Source: Sceloporus undulatus (taxonomy: Eukaryota > Chordata > Lepidosauria > Squamata > Phrynosomatidae). From it: DNA of 64,000 nucleotides. Position numbers and translations under genes: made by a program. The first letter of the stretch is position 1, and every line of letters begins with the position of its first letter. Positions 23,405 to 34,755 of the stretch are shown piece by piece. The stretch is taken from the NCBI RefSeq assembly GCF_019175285.1, contig NC_056522.1, positions 321,851,117-321,915,116 on the forward strand. Reading direction: 5' to 3'. The notes under the pieces were generated by a model, which ran no database searches, was not told the origin of the DNA, and was given only the letters and a program-made list of their open reading frames with translations.

Positions 23405-23447
23405 CCTCAGGGAGTTGTGGTCCAAAAAGTAACTTTTCTAAGCTCTG
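23405..23447. mobile_element. Half of a palindromic MITE
   Basis: GGGAGTTGTGGTCCAAAAAG followed by TAACTTTTCTAAGCTCTG is one arm of the family at 24.5, 52.9 and 62.1 kb. Confidence 0.6.
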
Positions 23448-23811
23448 CAAAGACACACTTGAAGATAGAAATTAGCTATGTCATCAGTTTCACAAGCAAC
23501 TAAAGACTAAGAAATATTACTGGCTTAGCTGGCCAGACAACTTTTATTTTAAAAAGCCAAACCCTCGTTCGGGTCTTCACAAGCCTTGTGAGCACAATAT
23601 GTTTTGTCAGCTGCTTGCAACAAATCAGGGTGTAACTCCACTATAATCAGTGGGTCATCTTGGCTATGTGTGGGCTTTCAGGAATATCTTCTTTATTGAT
23701 CTGCCAAAGAGACTATGTTCCACTCAGATTGTTTTTGGCGATACTGCATGGTGCACAATACCTATTCCAATTTTCAGTGGGATGGATAGCCAGCTTGGAC
23801 TGCAGCAGCAA

Positions 23812-23935
23812 AGGCATTAAAGACTCTTGTGGCACCTTAAAGACTAACAAGATTCTTTGGGGATAAGCTCTTGTGTTGATGCTAGCACACAACATTTAAT
23901 GAAGTATGGTGGAGTCCACAAATCTTTATGCAAAA
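23812..23935. repeat. Interspersed repeat of uncertain class
   Basis: GACTCTTGTGGCACCTTAAA and GACTAACAAGATTCTTTGGG occur in a repeat common across reptiles; class not assigned. Confidence 0.5.
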
Positions 23936-24117
23936 TCTTAAGTTCCACAAGGCTCTGAATGGATGGTGCACTTACTGCGTTCAAGATAGCATTTAGAATG
24001 GGTCCATTATTTTAGCAACATTGATGTATCTAAGGTCCTTTTAGGAAGAGTCCACCTTGTAAACAAAACAAAAACAAAAACAAAAAACCTCCCATTATTG
24101 CTTCTGACACTGCAGTT

Positions 24118-24392
24118 AATGCAAAACCCCTCTGAAGAAACTTGCTAAGAAAACCCTATGATAAGGTTGCCTGAAGGTTACCATAAGGTCAAAATGAACA
24201 TGCCACTGAAAATGGCACATGTTCCTCTCTAAATGTCGACAGAGAAAACAGCATATGAATCACAGTAAATAGTGTTTATAATATGCATCCCACATTGGTT
24301 GACACTACATGTCCTACAAGTCCTGCTGAAGGAAAGGTCACCAAGAACTGTAACCAGGCAGGATGTGGCACGTGGCACACAACAACAAATAG
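24118..24392 (+). mobile_element. Sauria-type SINE tail split by repeat copy B
   Basis: CCCCTCTGAAGAAACTTGCT to AAGGTCAAAATGAAC (24200), then the tail GGCACACAACAACAAATAGC after the insertion. Confidence 0.75.
24201..24375 (-). repeat. Unclassified dispersed repeat, copy B, inside a SINE
   Basis: About 85% like copy A at 17660-17865. It separates a SINE body (to 24200) from its ACACAACAACAAA tail (24377-24390), so it is a mobile insertion. TGCCAC at both ends in inverted orientation hints at short terminal inverted repeats. Confidence 0.75.
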
Positions 24393-24516
24393 CCATTAGA
24401 TGTATCAGCATTTCCATGGGAGGCACAAAGAAATATCACTTTTTACATACAGTATAATAAGGACAATTGGAAGGACGGGTTGGAATAGAATATGCTGGGG
24501 GAGGGCATTGCTGGAC

Positions 24517-24600
24517 ATGAGCTTGGAAAAGTTAATTTCTGGATTACAAAAAGAGGTTCAGTAAGTTGTAGTCCCAAAAAGTAATTTGTCCAAGCTTTGT
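24517..24600. mobile_element. Palindromic MITE, short member of the same family
   Basis: GAGCTTGGAAAAGTTAATTT and AAGTAATTTGTCCAAGCTTT are inverted arms. A half copy of the family ends at 23447 (AGTAACTTTTCTAAGCTCTG). Confidence 0.72.
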
Positions 24601-25334
24601 CATGAACATGATGATGCCTCCTGGGAGGTGAGGCTATAATTGTGACCTCTTAGTTCAGGTCTCAGCTGTCAGTTAAAAACGCAGAAATGTCAGTAGGGTA
24701 ATAACTATTTAAAATTATCCTCTGGTATTGCAATAATCCCAGATCAACAACTCACTAATGATCATAAATGACCTGTTAAAAGCTGTGTTAGGCATTCAAT
24801 CCTTCACAGGTATAGCCCAGTAGAAATTAGACTGCAATATACCAACATTGTGAAGTGTGTTATGTAATGTAAGTGAGTTGACAAACACACTAACACCACC
24901 CACACCCACCCACACACGACTGAGGTTAATTTCAATTTATCTTGTCCATGTTTTTCACAGTGCTATAGAAAATGCATTGTCCTGTTAAAGATGTTAATAG
25001 TTTTCTCACTAAAGAGGATTAATGGGAGACAAATGGGAATTTGTAGAAACAGACAATATGTTTGACCTAAATGTATTATGAGTGAAAGGAAATGCACTTT
25101 ATTAATAGTAAACCTTGAAATGTGGGTTTTCATGGTCATGAACTATTGTGAAATTATTATGAAAGAAGTCAATGAGTTTGCTTCTACATTATTTATAAGC
25201 TAGTACAAGTATACGGTGACACAGGATATAAATATATAAATAAAAGAGAATGTTTGTGCTTCTCAGACCTCATTATCTCAGAAAGATACTGCATCACTGA
25301 TACAGTGAGCTTCTGTCTAGTCTTGAGTTCTGCC
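24601..25334. other. No recognised feature
   Basis: AT-rich spacer with a CACCC-rich patch near 24890-24915. Confidence 0.6.
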
Positions 25335-25565
25335 TGCTGAACTGATTTTGGTGTAGTGGTTTGAGTGTTGGACTAGAACAGGGTTTGACTCCCCGCTCAG
25401 CCATGAAATCCACTGGGTGACCCTAGGCAAGTCACACTTTCTCAGCCTCAGAGGATGGCAATTGCAAACACCCTCTGAAGAAACTTGCCAAGAAAATCCC
25501 ATTATAGGTTTGCCTTAGGGTTGCCATAAGTAGGAAACAACTTGAAGGCATACAACAACAAATAT
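25335..25565 (+). mobile_element. Sauria-type SINE, full length
   Basis: TGTAGTGGTTTGAGTGTTGG to AAGGCATACAACAACAAATA. The L1 3' end follows with no gap. Confidence 0.92.
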
Positions 25566-26292
25566 ATGTTATGGTTTTTGGAAAATCTTCCCTTTTTGAA
25601 TGTCCCAAGGTAAAGAAATATTGGAGTCAAATTCACGCATGTATAACTAAAAGTCTTGGGATAGATTTTGATTTAACCCCAGAAATTTATCTGTTAAACA
25701 TGACTAATAGAATACCCTGGGAAACAGAGAAAAGACACTGGCGTAAAATCTTATACATGGCTTCAGCAGGAAGGTTATTACTGGCACAATATTGGAAAAA
25801 CAACGAAACACCATCAATAGATGAGTGGCTACTGAAGATATATGACATGATGGAAATGGACAGATTAACTAGAATTATTCAGGGAATAGATGAGGAAGAA
25901 GTGGAAAGGGAATGGGAGTCACTAAAAAATTTCTGTGAAGTCAGATGGAAAGATGTCTAAATCAATGTAAATCTAATAGTACTATTAAGCAATCATAGTT
26001 AACATATAGAAAATAGGGCGTTATAAAATAAGTAAGCAAATGTTTAGACTGGAGTAATAGAAAAAAATGTAAAGTGTTATAAGGGAACTCTAATATGGAG
26101 AGTAACAAACACATAGGCAAATGTTGTACTATAGGAAGTTTATTTGTTATCAAGACCTTTGAAGATACAGGATCATCATATGTAATAGTTTTGATTTGAG
26201 ATGTTGGAAGCCTCTGCTTTGTTTGTGTTGATAATGTGGAATGATGTATATCTTCGTATTTTAAGCAATAAAATTTATTTTTTAAAAAAAAT
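25566..26292 (+). mobile_element. L1 3' end with open ORF2 C-terminus
   Basis: An open frame of about 129 codons ends at 25960: LFECPKVKKYWSQIHACITK, LTPEIYLLNM, RLLLAQYWKNNETPSIDEW. This is the L1 ORF2 tail. 3'UTR to AGCAATAAAATTTATTTTTT. It follows directly on a SINE tail. No stop in this stretch suggests moderate age. Confidence 0.88.
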
Positions 26293-27784
26293 CTTCCCTT
26301 TTTCAATAATGCATGCAACCCTAAGCAAAACAGAATTTAAGAGGCAAAGCAAATTGTATGCATAAAAAGTCAGAATGTTTGCTTGCATGATATGAATCCC
26401 TGGGACTCACTCTTGTGGAGCTGTGGGAAATCATCTCGTTTAATTTCCAGCCAACAATGGTAACATCGTATGCCTCAACGATGGGGTGGCATCACTAAAT
26501 AATTTTTCTCCTAAGCTTGTTCATAGTGTTTGTATTGAAAGACGTCTGATACATTATCTTGTGTATCTTACCAGAACTTGTAAAAGTAACTTTTTTTGTG
26601 TGTACAGCAGATTCTCAGAGATGTAGCGGAAAAAGTAGCTGTCTGAAGCTCTGATCCTTTCAACATCCTTCTCAGCTAGTTTTGTATTATTCATATATCG
26701 CAAAAGATGTGAGAGTAAAGGTAACAGATCAGCTTACTACTTTTGTGACCCTTTAGTTAAGCCTAACAATGGTATTTATCCGATTGGGATACAGTATTTG
26801 AGAACTCCATGCCCCCCTCACAGCCATGGACAAAGATGATTCCATACTAATTTTCTAGTGAGTCGGTGGCAGCTATGAGATTTTAAGCAGAGAACATTGT
26901 GATTTATAGTCAGTCTGCTAGCCACTCTTACATCTGTTGTCAGAATACATGTTTTGTTTTTCTACCATTAAGTTCACAAAAGGAGCTCACTTGTGACAAG
27001 CTTGCTTAGAAATTTAGTTTAATCTTCCACCTCTCCATCAGCCTTGTGTTACACCAATAAATTTGCAGCAAGGGCTTCACCCACTGGCTGCCACCTGATG
27101 TTTAAGAATCCAGTGTTTGAAGCAATCAGGCACCTCACCCAGCAGACCTTTTGGCTCCGCATGTTGCACTGACCTCCCCTCCCCACTGCTTTATGCCCAG
27201 CATGTGTGGACGGTGGGATGCCTGCTGCTTGCTTTGGCTCCAGTGCTGATCAGAGGCTCCCCCGCCCCATTCAGGCTGACAACTGGGCCTCAGCGTTAGC
27301 CTTTCAGCAAACAGCAGGTGCAGGCAAAGAGAGCCTAGCTCTGCTAACAGTAATCCTCTCCCCTTTCCACCCCCACAATGTTGTCTGCTTTGCTGAAGGA
27401 TGTTTTTGTTTTCTCTTTACACTTGTTAATTCCTTTATACTGGAGTGAAACCTCTTCCTAATCTTTCTGTGCAGCGATTCCCCAGAAAGGGCAGTGCTTG
27501 CCCCTTTCGTCAAACCGCAAGACGCTGCAGGCACACTGCCGTACATGAGAAAAAGCCTCCTTCTGCACAGAAGATGGGGGGTGGGTGGGTGGACAAGGAG
27601 AACTGTTTAGTTGCACACCAGCCATCTTACCAGACTGGTATTCAAGTAGTCATCGGGCACTGCTCCCACAAACATAATGCAGAGTGGCACACCTAAGTTC
27701 AAATGGTTACCATAGGCCTGCCACTTGGGAAACAACAATTAGATACTTTAGAAAACACCATTCATCATGACCTATGAACAATAA
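26293..27784. other. No recognised feature
   Basis: A GC-richer stretch at 27100-27600 has short open frames without similarity I can name. Confidence 0.55.
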
Positions 27785-28130
27785 CTTAGGAAATGTTTAG
27801 CCTGGAGAGGAGGATAAGATGTGATATGATGGCCCTGTTTAAATATTTGAAGGGGTATCACATTGAGGATGGATTTTCTGCTGCTCCAGAGACTAGAACA
27901 CAGAGCAATAGATTCAAATTGCAGGAAAATATATCCGTCTCAACATTAGGAGGAACTTCTTGACAGTAAGAGCAATCAGACAGAATGGTGAAGTGAGTCT
28001 CCATCTCTGGAGGTTTTTAAATAGGCTAGATGGCCATCTGTCTAGAATGTTTCGATTGTGTATTCCTGCATGGCAGAATGGGGTTGGACTGGGTGGCCCT
28101 TGGGATATCTTCCAACTCTATGAATCATTG
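27785..28130 (+). mobile_element. CR1 3' end
   Basis: Reads CR1 RT C-terminus then the standard tail TGGACTGGGTGGCCCTTGGG and TTCCAACTCTATGAATCATT. Severely 5'-truncated. Confidence 0.9.
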
Positions 28131-29169
28131 AAAGTTTGTCGGGCAAGATGTTGGAATTACACAGTATTTGGGAATATTTCACTGATTTTATTCCTTTAAG
28201 GCATTTATATCTCATTTTTCTGTGATAAGGGAGAATTTACAGTACATGGAAGAACATCCTGGTAAGTCTGAACTGCTTACCAATAAATATAAATAACTGT
28301 AAAAGGGCCTCACGAAAACAAAATAAAAAACAGTAATCTCTCTCGTACATATAGTCTAGCTATATGTGTAAGTCTTTAGCATCTGTTTAAAAACAGGGAG
28401 AAGCACCCAGAAAGTAAATCCTCTTGAAGGGTTATTCTATTGTTTCTAAAGATATCTTAGTTGGGGAAATGGTAGGGCTATAGCTACAGGAGTGCTGGCA
28501 AGGACATAGCCCCCTAAATAAGACTTCTGCCCTTCCTGTGAAATTTTCTTTTCATGTGCAACTTTCTAGCAATGCAGAGTGAAACACTGAAAATTATTCA
28601 TACCTGGAACTCACATATTTGCCGTGTCACTGCCTTTTTGCCTTACCACTGCCCTTGTCTTTGTATGACTACTGTATTTCTGAATGCTCATTTCAAGTTT
28701 TGAATTACTGCAATGCTAGAAGTTGGAAACGGAAGGAAAATTTTATGTGGGGTGTAGAATTCTTACTTTGATGATCAATGCTCCCCTGTTGTTATTTCCC
28801 AGGGACCGGCAGCAGCAAACCCCCCCCCCCCCCTTGTCCATATGCCAGGGACCAGTATTGCAGTTTTGCCCATTGATATGACTATTTCCTCTTTACTATT
28901 TGTGGCAACTATACTACAAAACAGCCCAGTTCTACCTAAAAGTGGAACAGGAGTCCTGTCCTTTCTAAATGGGAGGCACAATCCTCAGAGATAGAGCAAA
29001 AAAGTGAATGCCAAATGGGACATAACATCTAAATGTTAGAATGAAGCATACATCTTCAAGATACACACAAAATGGAGAAATATCTGAATGCTGTTCCATA
29101 TTAAGCTTCCGGATAGACAGAAACATTGCCACCGTCTTTTGAGTGCATTTTCTCCTTAAAGGGACTGAA
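28131..29169. other. Mostly unrecognised; possible decayed L2 tail
   Basis: 28190-28330 (CATTTATATCTCATTTTTCT, AATAAATATAAATAACTG) resembles a decayed minus-strand L2 end; a C-run at 28818-28834. Confidence 0.45.
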
Positions 29170-29222
29170 AGTTGTTGTGTTGCATGCCTTCAAGTTATTT
29201 CCGACATATGGTGACCACAAGT
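29170..29222 (-). mobile_element. Sauria-type SINE tail fragment
   Basis: GTTGTTGTGTTGCATGCCTT and TTATTTCCGACATATGGTGA. Confidence 0.65.
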
Positions 29223-29353
29223 GCCATCCCTTTCTTCTCATCTGTACCAGGCCATAAATACCCAGAAAGCCACAAAACCTGATGGAGAAGTCCTTTCTGT
29301 TCTCAGGCTAGAGCCTGGAGATGGACAAAGGGCAGCTCTGGGACATGTGGCCT

Positions 29354-29580
29354 TGCTGCTGTTGTGTGTCTTCAAGTCATTTCCCATTTAGGGTGACCCT
29401 AAGGCAAACCTGTAATGGGGTTTTCTTGGCAAGTTTCTTCAGAGGGGGGTTTCCCTTGCCATCCTCTGAGGCTGAGAGAGTGCGACTATCCCAAGGTAAC
29501 CCTGTGAATTTTCATGGCTAAAATGGGATTTGAATCCTGGTCTCCAAAGTCATAGTTCAGTGCTCAAAAACACTACAAGG
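29354..29580 (-). mobile_element. Sauria-type SINE
   Basis: TGTTGTGTGTCTTCAAGTCA, GGTTTTCTTGGCAAGTTTCT, GAGAGAGTGCGACTATCCC, then the head AATCCTGGTCTCCAAAGTCA. Confidence 0.92.
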
Positions 29581-30079
29581 GGAGTAATTCCTGCTCATAA
29601 ATTGTCCTGCAAAGCTCTCCTCACCTCATCCTGCTGCAGGTGTAGATTTACCAGGTTGCAAGCTTCTATACATGCTTGTGTGTGTTATCAGGAACCCAAT
29701 AATCTTCACTGCTAGGAATATACTGTAGAATCAGTATAATAACACAGCAGATTTGTATGACTTGGGCATAATGCTCAGAGGTCTGCATACCAGACTCCTA
29801 GTTATTATAACTGTCTGTGGGTATGTTCATTGTCTGCCACTTTTAAAATTCAACTCTATAGTTTAGGATATTTTGGTGAAAAAAATGCAGGAAAATCTGA
29901 GCTTGAGTTTGTATTCTACTTCAAATTTCAGAATTGCACATTTAATGTTAGTGCCTATAAAATTAATGAAATGATTTTTAGAAGTTGCACTTCAAAATAA
30001 AAAAGGTAAAATACTTGGAAGTTTAATAATTCAAAACATTCAGCTAATGTCCAGATTTTTGCAATGTTTGTCTCCTCTT
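29581..30079. other. No recognised feature
   Basis: AT-rich; may include the decayed upstream side of the BovB copy. Confidence 0.5.
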
Positions 30080-31137
30080 TTTTGTTTATTCAAGTAGGTT
30101 TGCTCATAAAATGGCCAATGGAGCGCACTAGGGAATTCCAAAAGAAAATTAGCATGTGCTTTTTAGACTATAGCAAAGCCTTTGACTGCATAGATCATGA
30201 AAAGGTAAGGAATGCTCTTAAAGACATGGGAGTTCCAACACATCTGATAGTCCTGATGAGGAATATGTACTCAGGACAAGAGGCTACTATCAAAACAGAA
30301 AAGCAGGCTTGGACAAAGAAGAAGAAGTAGTGAAAATAGGAGGAAGAAATATCAACAATCTAAGATACACAGATGACACCATATTGCTAGCAGAAAACTT
30401 CACAGACCTGCAACACCTACTGAGGAAGATCAAAAAAGAAAGTGTAAAGGCAAGCTTATTGCTGAACATAAAGAAAACAAAAATAATAACCACTGAGGAT
30501 TTTCACAAGTTTAACCCTGACAATGAAGAAATAGAAATAGTAAAAGAATTCCCATACCTGGGATCAAACATTGATAGAAATGGGGACTGCAGTCAGGAAA
30601 TCAGAACAAGATTAAAAATGGGGAGGGCGGCTATGAAAGAACTAGAAAAGATTCTAAAATGCAAAGATGCACAACTCAGCACAAAAGTTAGAATCATACA
30701 GGCCGTTGTATTCCCTATTACCATGTATGGATGTGAGAGCTGGACAGTTAGAAAGATAGGAAGAAAATCCATTCATTTGAGATGTGGTGCTGGAAAAGAG
30801 TGCTGAGGATCCCATGGATAACCAAAAGGACAAACAAATGGATCCTAGAGCAGATCAAGCTGGAAACCTCTCTGGAAGCCAAGATGACCAAACTGAGGCT
30901 GTTGTACTTCAGACACATCAAAAGGAAGGACTCATTGGAAAAGGCAATGATGCTGGGAAAGGTGAAGGGAAGTAGAAGACCACATGCCAGATGGATGGAC
31001 TCTATTACAGGTCATGGTATGGAGTTGCAGGAATTAAGCAGAGCAATGGAGGACAGAGGGTCTTGGAGATGTCTCACCCATAGGGTCACCATGAGTCGAG
31101 ATCGACCTGAGGGCAGTTAACAACAACAGGCTTGCTC
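30080..31137 (+). mobile_element. BovB (RTE-clade) LINE, 5'-truncated
   Basis: RT pieces CFLDYSKAFDCIDHEKV, INNLRYTDDTILLAEN, EFPYLGSNIDRNGDCSQEIR, VVFPITMYGCESWT, and the terminal ARWMDSITGHGMELQELSRA block are classic BovB. The 3' end ACCTGAGGGCAGTTAACAAC resembles the Sauria SINE tails here, fitting the known LINE/SINE partnership. Frame is broken at a few points (for example near 30330 and 30780). Confidence 0.93.
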
Positions 31138-31138
31138 C

Positions 31139-31189
<51 letters not shown>
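31139..31189. repeat. (TAA)n after BovB, then 10 N
   Basis: About 17 TAA units end at an N run (31190-31199), probably a collapsed microsatellite. Confidence 0.9.
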
Positions 31190-31433
31190 NNNNNNNNNNC
31201 TGCCAGCACAAACAAGCAAATAGCCCAAGGATAGAACAGAACAGAATGTAACATCTAAAAACAAACCAGCATAAACTAACACATACTTGCAGGGAGTGAG
31301 ACAGATATTCTTTCAAATTCTACTTCATGGTTCCTTCAAATAATACCATTGCTACTTGGTGCTCTTTTGAGTGGTAAGCAACACAACATCTGAAGAGACC
31401 CCCTGAGAATGGGACAGAATACCATTTATGGGA

Positions 31434-31700
31434 AGGATGGAAACAACAACAACAACAACAACAACAATATTTATTTGTATCTCGCCTCTCCTTGTATTGG
31501 ATAGAGGCGGGTAACAATATAAGAACAATAAAAATAAAACACAACAAACCACAAGTAAAAACATAGCAAAACATATAAAATCCAATTCTCTATCTCCCTC
31601 CCACCTTAAAATACCATTAAAAACAACAATTCCCAACTGGAGAGTGAACATTCCGAGGAGATCAATTTGGAAAGTGTTTGAATCAAAGCAGTGAGGTTTC
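31434..31700 (-). mobile_element. L2 3' end (minus strand)
   Basis: (CAA)n followed by TATTTATTTGTATCTCGCCT and a decayed L2 3'UTR. No coding part remains. Confidence 0.65.
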
Positions 31701-33689
31701 AGATCAAACAAATTTGCTACCCATGCATCAGTCCCAACTAGCAGTCATGACGGATGATGGAAGGTGCTGTTCAAATACATCTAGAGGGTCATACATTCAC
31801 CACCCCTATTTTGAGGGATATTTTCAGCCAATGGGTTTGCATACAGTTCTTGAAATAGTCCCCTTACATACAAGAAGCTTCTAGTGTTATCATCGGTGGT
31901 GCCACACTGCTGTTTACAAAGAAGAGGGATGAATAATAGTTTATGAAGGCGGTACATCTGGCTCCTTGCATGAGTAGTTCACAATCCTTGTATGGGGTTA
32001 TAATTTAATCCTAGGTGGCAACTAAGGAATCTTTTTATGAGGTAGACTATTAATATTCTTTCTACAGAGAATGTTTTGAGAGGTAGCAACTTATCCATCT
32101 CATTTCTGTGAGAGTGTGTGCACACTGGAATCCAAGCTCAACGACTTGCTACAGGTTCTTGTACCAAATTACCTTTAAAAACACTAAATAAAATGGGACA
32201 TGTTCTGTCTGCCTCGTGTCTCTGTGCTTCTTAAATACAGTAATTATAAAGGATCACCATGTGAACTGTATTCCTGGATAACCACAGTATGTATGTATGG
32301 CTATGGATTATTACTTGTTCTGCAGCTCTCTGGCAGATGTACAATAAAAATATAAAATCCATATAGGACAAATAAAATCAAATACATCAATTTCTGTAGG
32401 AACAGCAACCAACTAAAGGTAGAATGAGCAAAATGCTCATTATCCACAAAGAATAGAATACTGTAGAGGATTGTGGCTTTACATGATTTCCATCAGTTGT
32501 GATTTTTCAGTGACCAAATGTTTCAACACTTTGCCCATACACTGTGAACATTTTAACAAAAGGAAGGCAGGGCTGAAGAAAGGAGTAAGGTTGCTGGAAA
32601 AGCATCAGCTTATGCTACCAGTTTCACCCACACAGGATGTGCTGGTTAGGAGGCGTCAGGCATCTGGCTCTTGAACTGTGGTGATGTAATGTTTAGATGT
32701 ATATGAAGTTTCTACCTGCCTCCTGCTGGGCAAAACAGAACATGCTAACAGCTGACGTGTAAGTAAAGAAGAGGTATTTTTATTTGTATAGCAATCACCA
32801 GTTAGCCAGTAACATCTCCATGTTTTGCTACTGTAATAACCCCTTAAAAGCCTGAAAATAACTCTTTGAATAAATCATTCTGTGATTAAATATATTTATC
32901 ACAATGACTTATGAAGCATCCAGTTTGGTTGACAATCTTCTTCAGGAATTATGGATTCCTTAGCAAATTCATCACTTTACTAGAGCTCTGTATTAAGCTT
33001 GAGTCATTCCACTGCATTTCATGATTTTGAAGGAAAATTGCTACTCTCACACTTCTCTCAATTGTGTGTGTATGCCTATGAAATCTATCTAAAAGATGGT
33101 TCTTCCATTTGAAAAATACCTTCCCATTTCTGAATCTTTGAGCAATGACTTTCTTACTAGAGTCCTCCCCCTGCACTCCAAGGAGAACTTCCCTTTGACT
33201 GATACTTTATAAAAATGAGGCAGAAGTCTGCTGTCTCCTGTATGTTCTTGAGATACCAAGATTTCATCATCTGTAGTAGCAGATGTATTCCCAAATGATA
33301 AATTTGGGGTTGAATGGTGGTAATAAAATATTTAAGTGAATCCTATGTTGCTGCTGGGGGGGGGGAGGAAGGGGGGCTAGATGGAATCTTAATCTGAAAA
33401 AACTGAAGAATTTTCCCTATTAGACAGATTGTCTTGCCATGACTTGTTTGTATTGTTTGCTTGACCTACCACAGGGGCAGTTCTGGCACAGCACACAATG
33501 TCTGATGCTCTTCCCTGTGTCTGACACCCTAAAACTTGTGTAACTCATTTCAAAATCATTCAGTGACATATAAATCTGCTAAATAAAACAAACTGAACCA
33601 GGATGATGTGCAAGATTTTTGCTTCTCGGGGCCCATTGGCCCAGCAAGAAGGTTTTGATGGCCTCATTGGAGAGACCAGTATGTTCAAA
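31701..33689. other. No recognised feature
   Basis: About 2 kb of AT-rich DNA; a G-run at 33356-33376. No coding or repeat signature identified. Confidence 0.6.
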
Positions 33690-33779
33690 TAAAACGGCGT
33701 GCTTTTGCGGGCCATTAGACAGGGAGGGGGCGGGGCTAAGCCTATTTAAGGCTCTCCCACCCTGGCCTCCCTGTCAGTT

Positions 33780-34480
33780 TTGAAGAGCTGGAGCAGAGAG
33801 GTGTTGCTCTCCCTCCGGCTCCCTTGCGCACAAGACAGTGCGGCCTTCGGGGAGCTCCGGGCTGACCTGGTTGCTGCTCGGCCGGGGTTTGGCCAGTGAG
33901 GCGCGCTCCTGCTGCGTGCCCTGTCCTCCTAGCGTGGAAGATGGATTTAGAGGGCACGAGTTTTCACTGCTGCCCTCGGCCTCTTTGGGAACTTCTGTGG
34001 CCGGGTCGTTGCCTGGTAAGCGCACTCCCGCTTCTTCCCTGACTGCGGTTTGGCCTGGGAGGTGCTGTCCCACGGCGGGCGCCCTCTGACTTGGGCATGA
34101 GCCCCTTGGGGGCTGACCTTGCCTTGGTTCGGCTGGAGTCTGGCCTGTTGGGCACGCTCCCATGTCTGGCCCCGTCCTCCTGTGGCTCAGCTCGGGGATG
34201 GGTTAGGCCGAGTGCGGAGCTAGGAAGGAGCGCGCATTGTTGCTGCCTCCCTCGGCCTCTTTGGGCCTTCTGTGGACTGGTTGCTGCCTTGTTGGGTGCG
34301 CTCCTGCTGCAGGCCCCATCCTTCCGCAGCCGCCCTTGGCCTCTTTGGGCCTTTGGTGGCTTGGCTGTCAGCCCGGCGGGGCGCGTTCCTGCTGCCTCCT
34401 TGGGCAAAGGGGCTGAGATGGCACACAGTTTGTTGGCGTACTCTGGGGCCTGCGCTGAGACTGCCTTGGAGCGCCGGGTG
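33780..34480 (+). repeat. GC-rich diverged tandem array at the 5' end of the Ngaro-like fossil
   Basis: Units of roughly 110-130 bp repeat blocks such as CTCGGCCTCTTTGGGCCTTC, CTGGTTGCTGC and GCGCTCCTGCTGC about five times. Unit borders are blurred. It is probably part of the element's leader. Confidence 0.65.
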
Positions 34481-34648
34481 CTGTGGGCCCACTGAGTGAC
34501 TGGGGATGGGTCACACTCTCTCAGCCTCAGAAGTTGGCTGTTGTGGGCCCACTGAGTGACCTGTCACACTCTCTCAGCCTCAGAAATTGGCTGTTGTGGG
34601 CCCACTGAGTGACTTGGTCACACTTTCTCAGCCTCAGAAGTTGGCTGT

Positions 34649-34650
<2 letters not shown>
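34481..34650 (+). repeat. Three-copy minisatellite made of a SINE segment
   Basis: Units start at 34481, 34541 and 34594 (60, 53 and 57 bp) and share GTGGGCCCACTGAGTGAC and TCACACTCTCTCAGCCTCAG. The latter is the middle of the Sauria-type SINE. Confidence 0.85.
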
Positions 34651-34653
<3 letters not shown>

Positions 34654-34685
<32 letters not shown>

Positions 34686-34714
34686 TTATATCACCTGAGC
34701 TTAAGGCCCATACA

Positions 34715-34755
<41 letters not shown>
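34654..34755. repeat. (AT)n and (CA)n microsatellites
   Basis: (AT)n at about 34654-34680 and (AC)n at about 34716-34752, inside the leader region of the Ngaro-like fossil. Confidence 0.9.
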
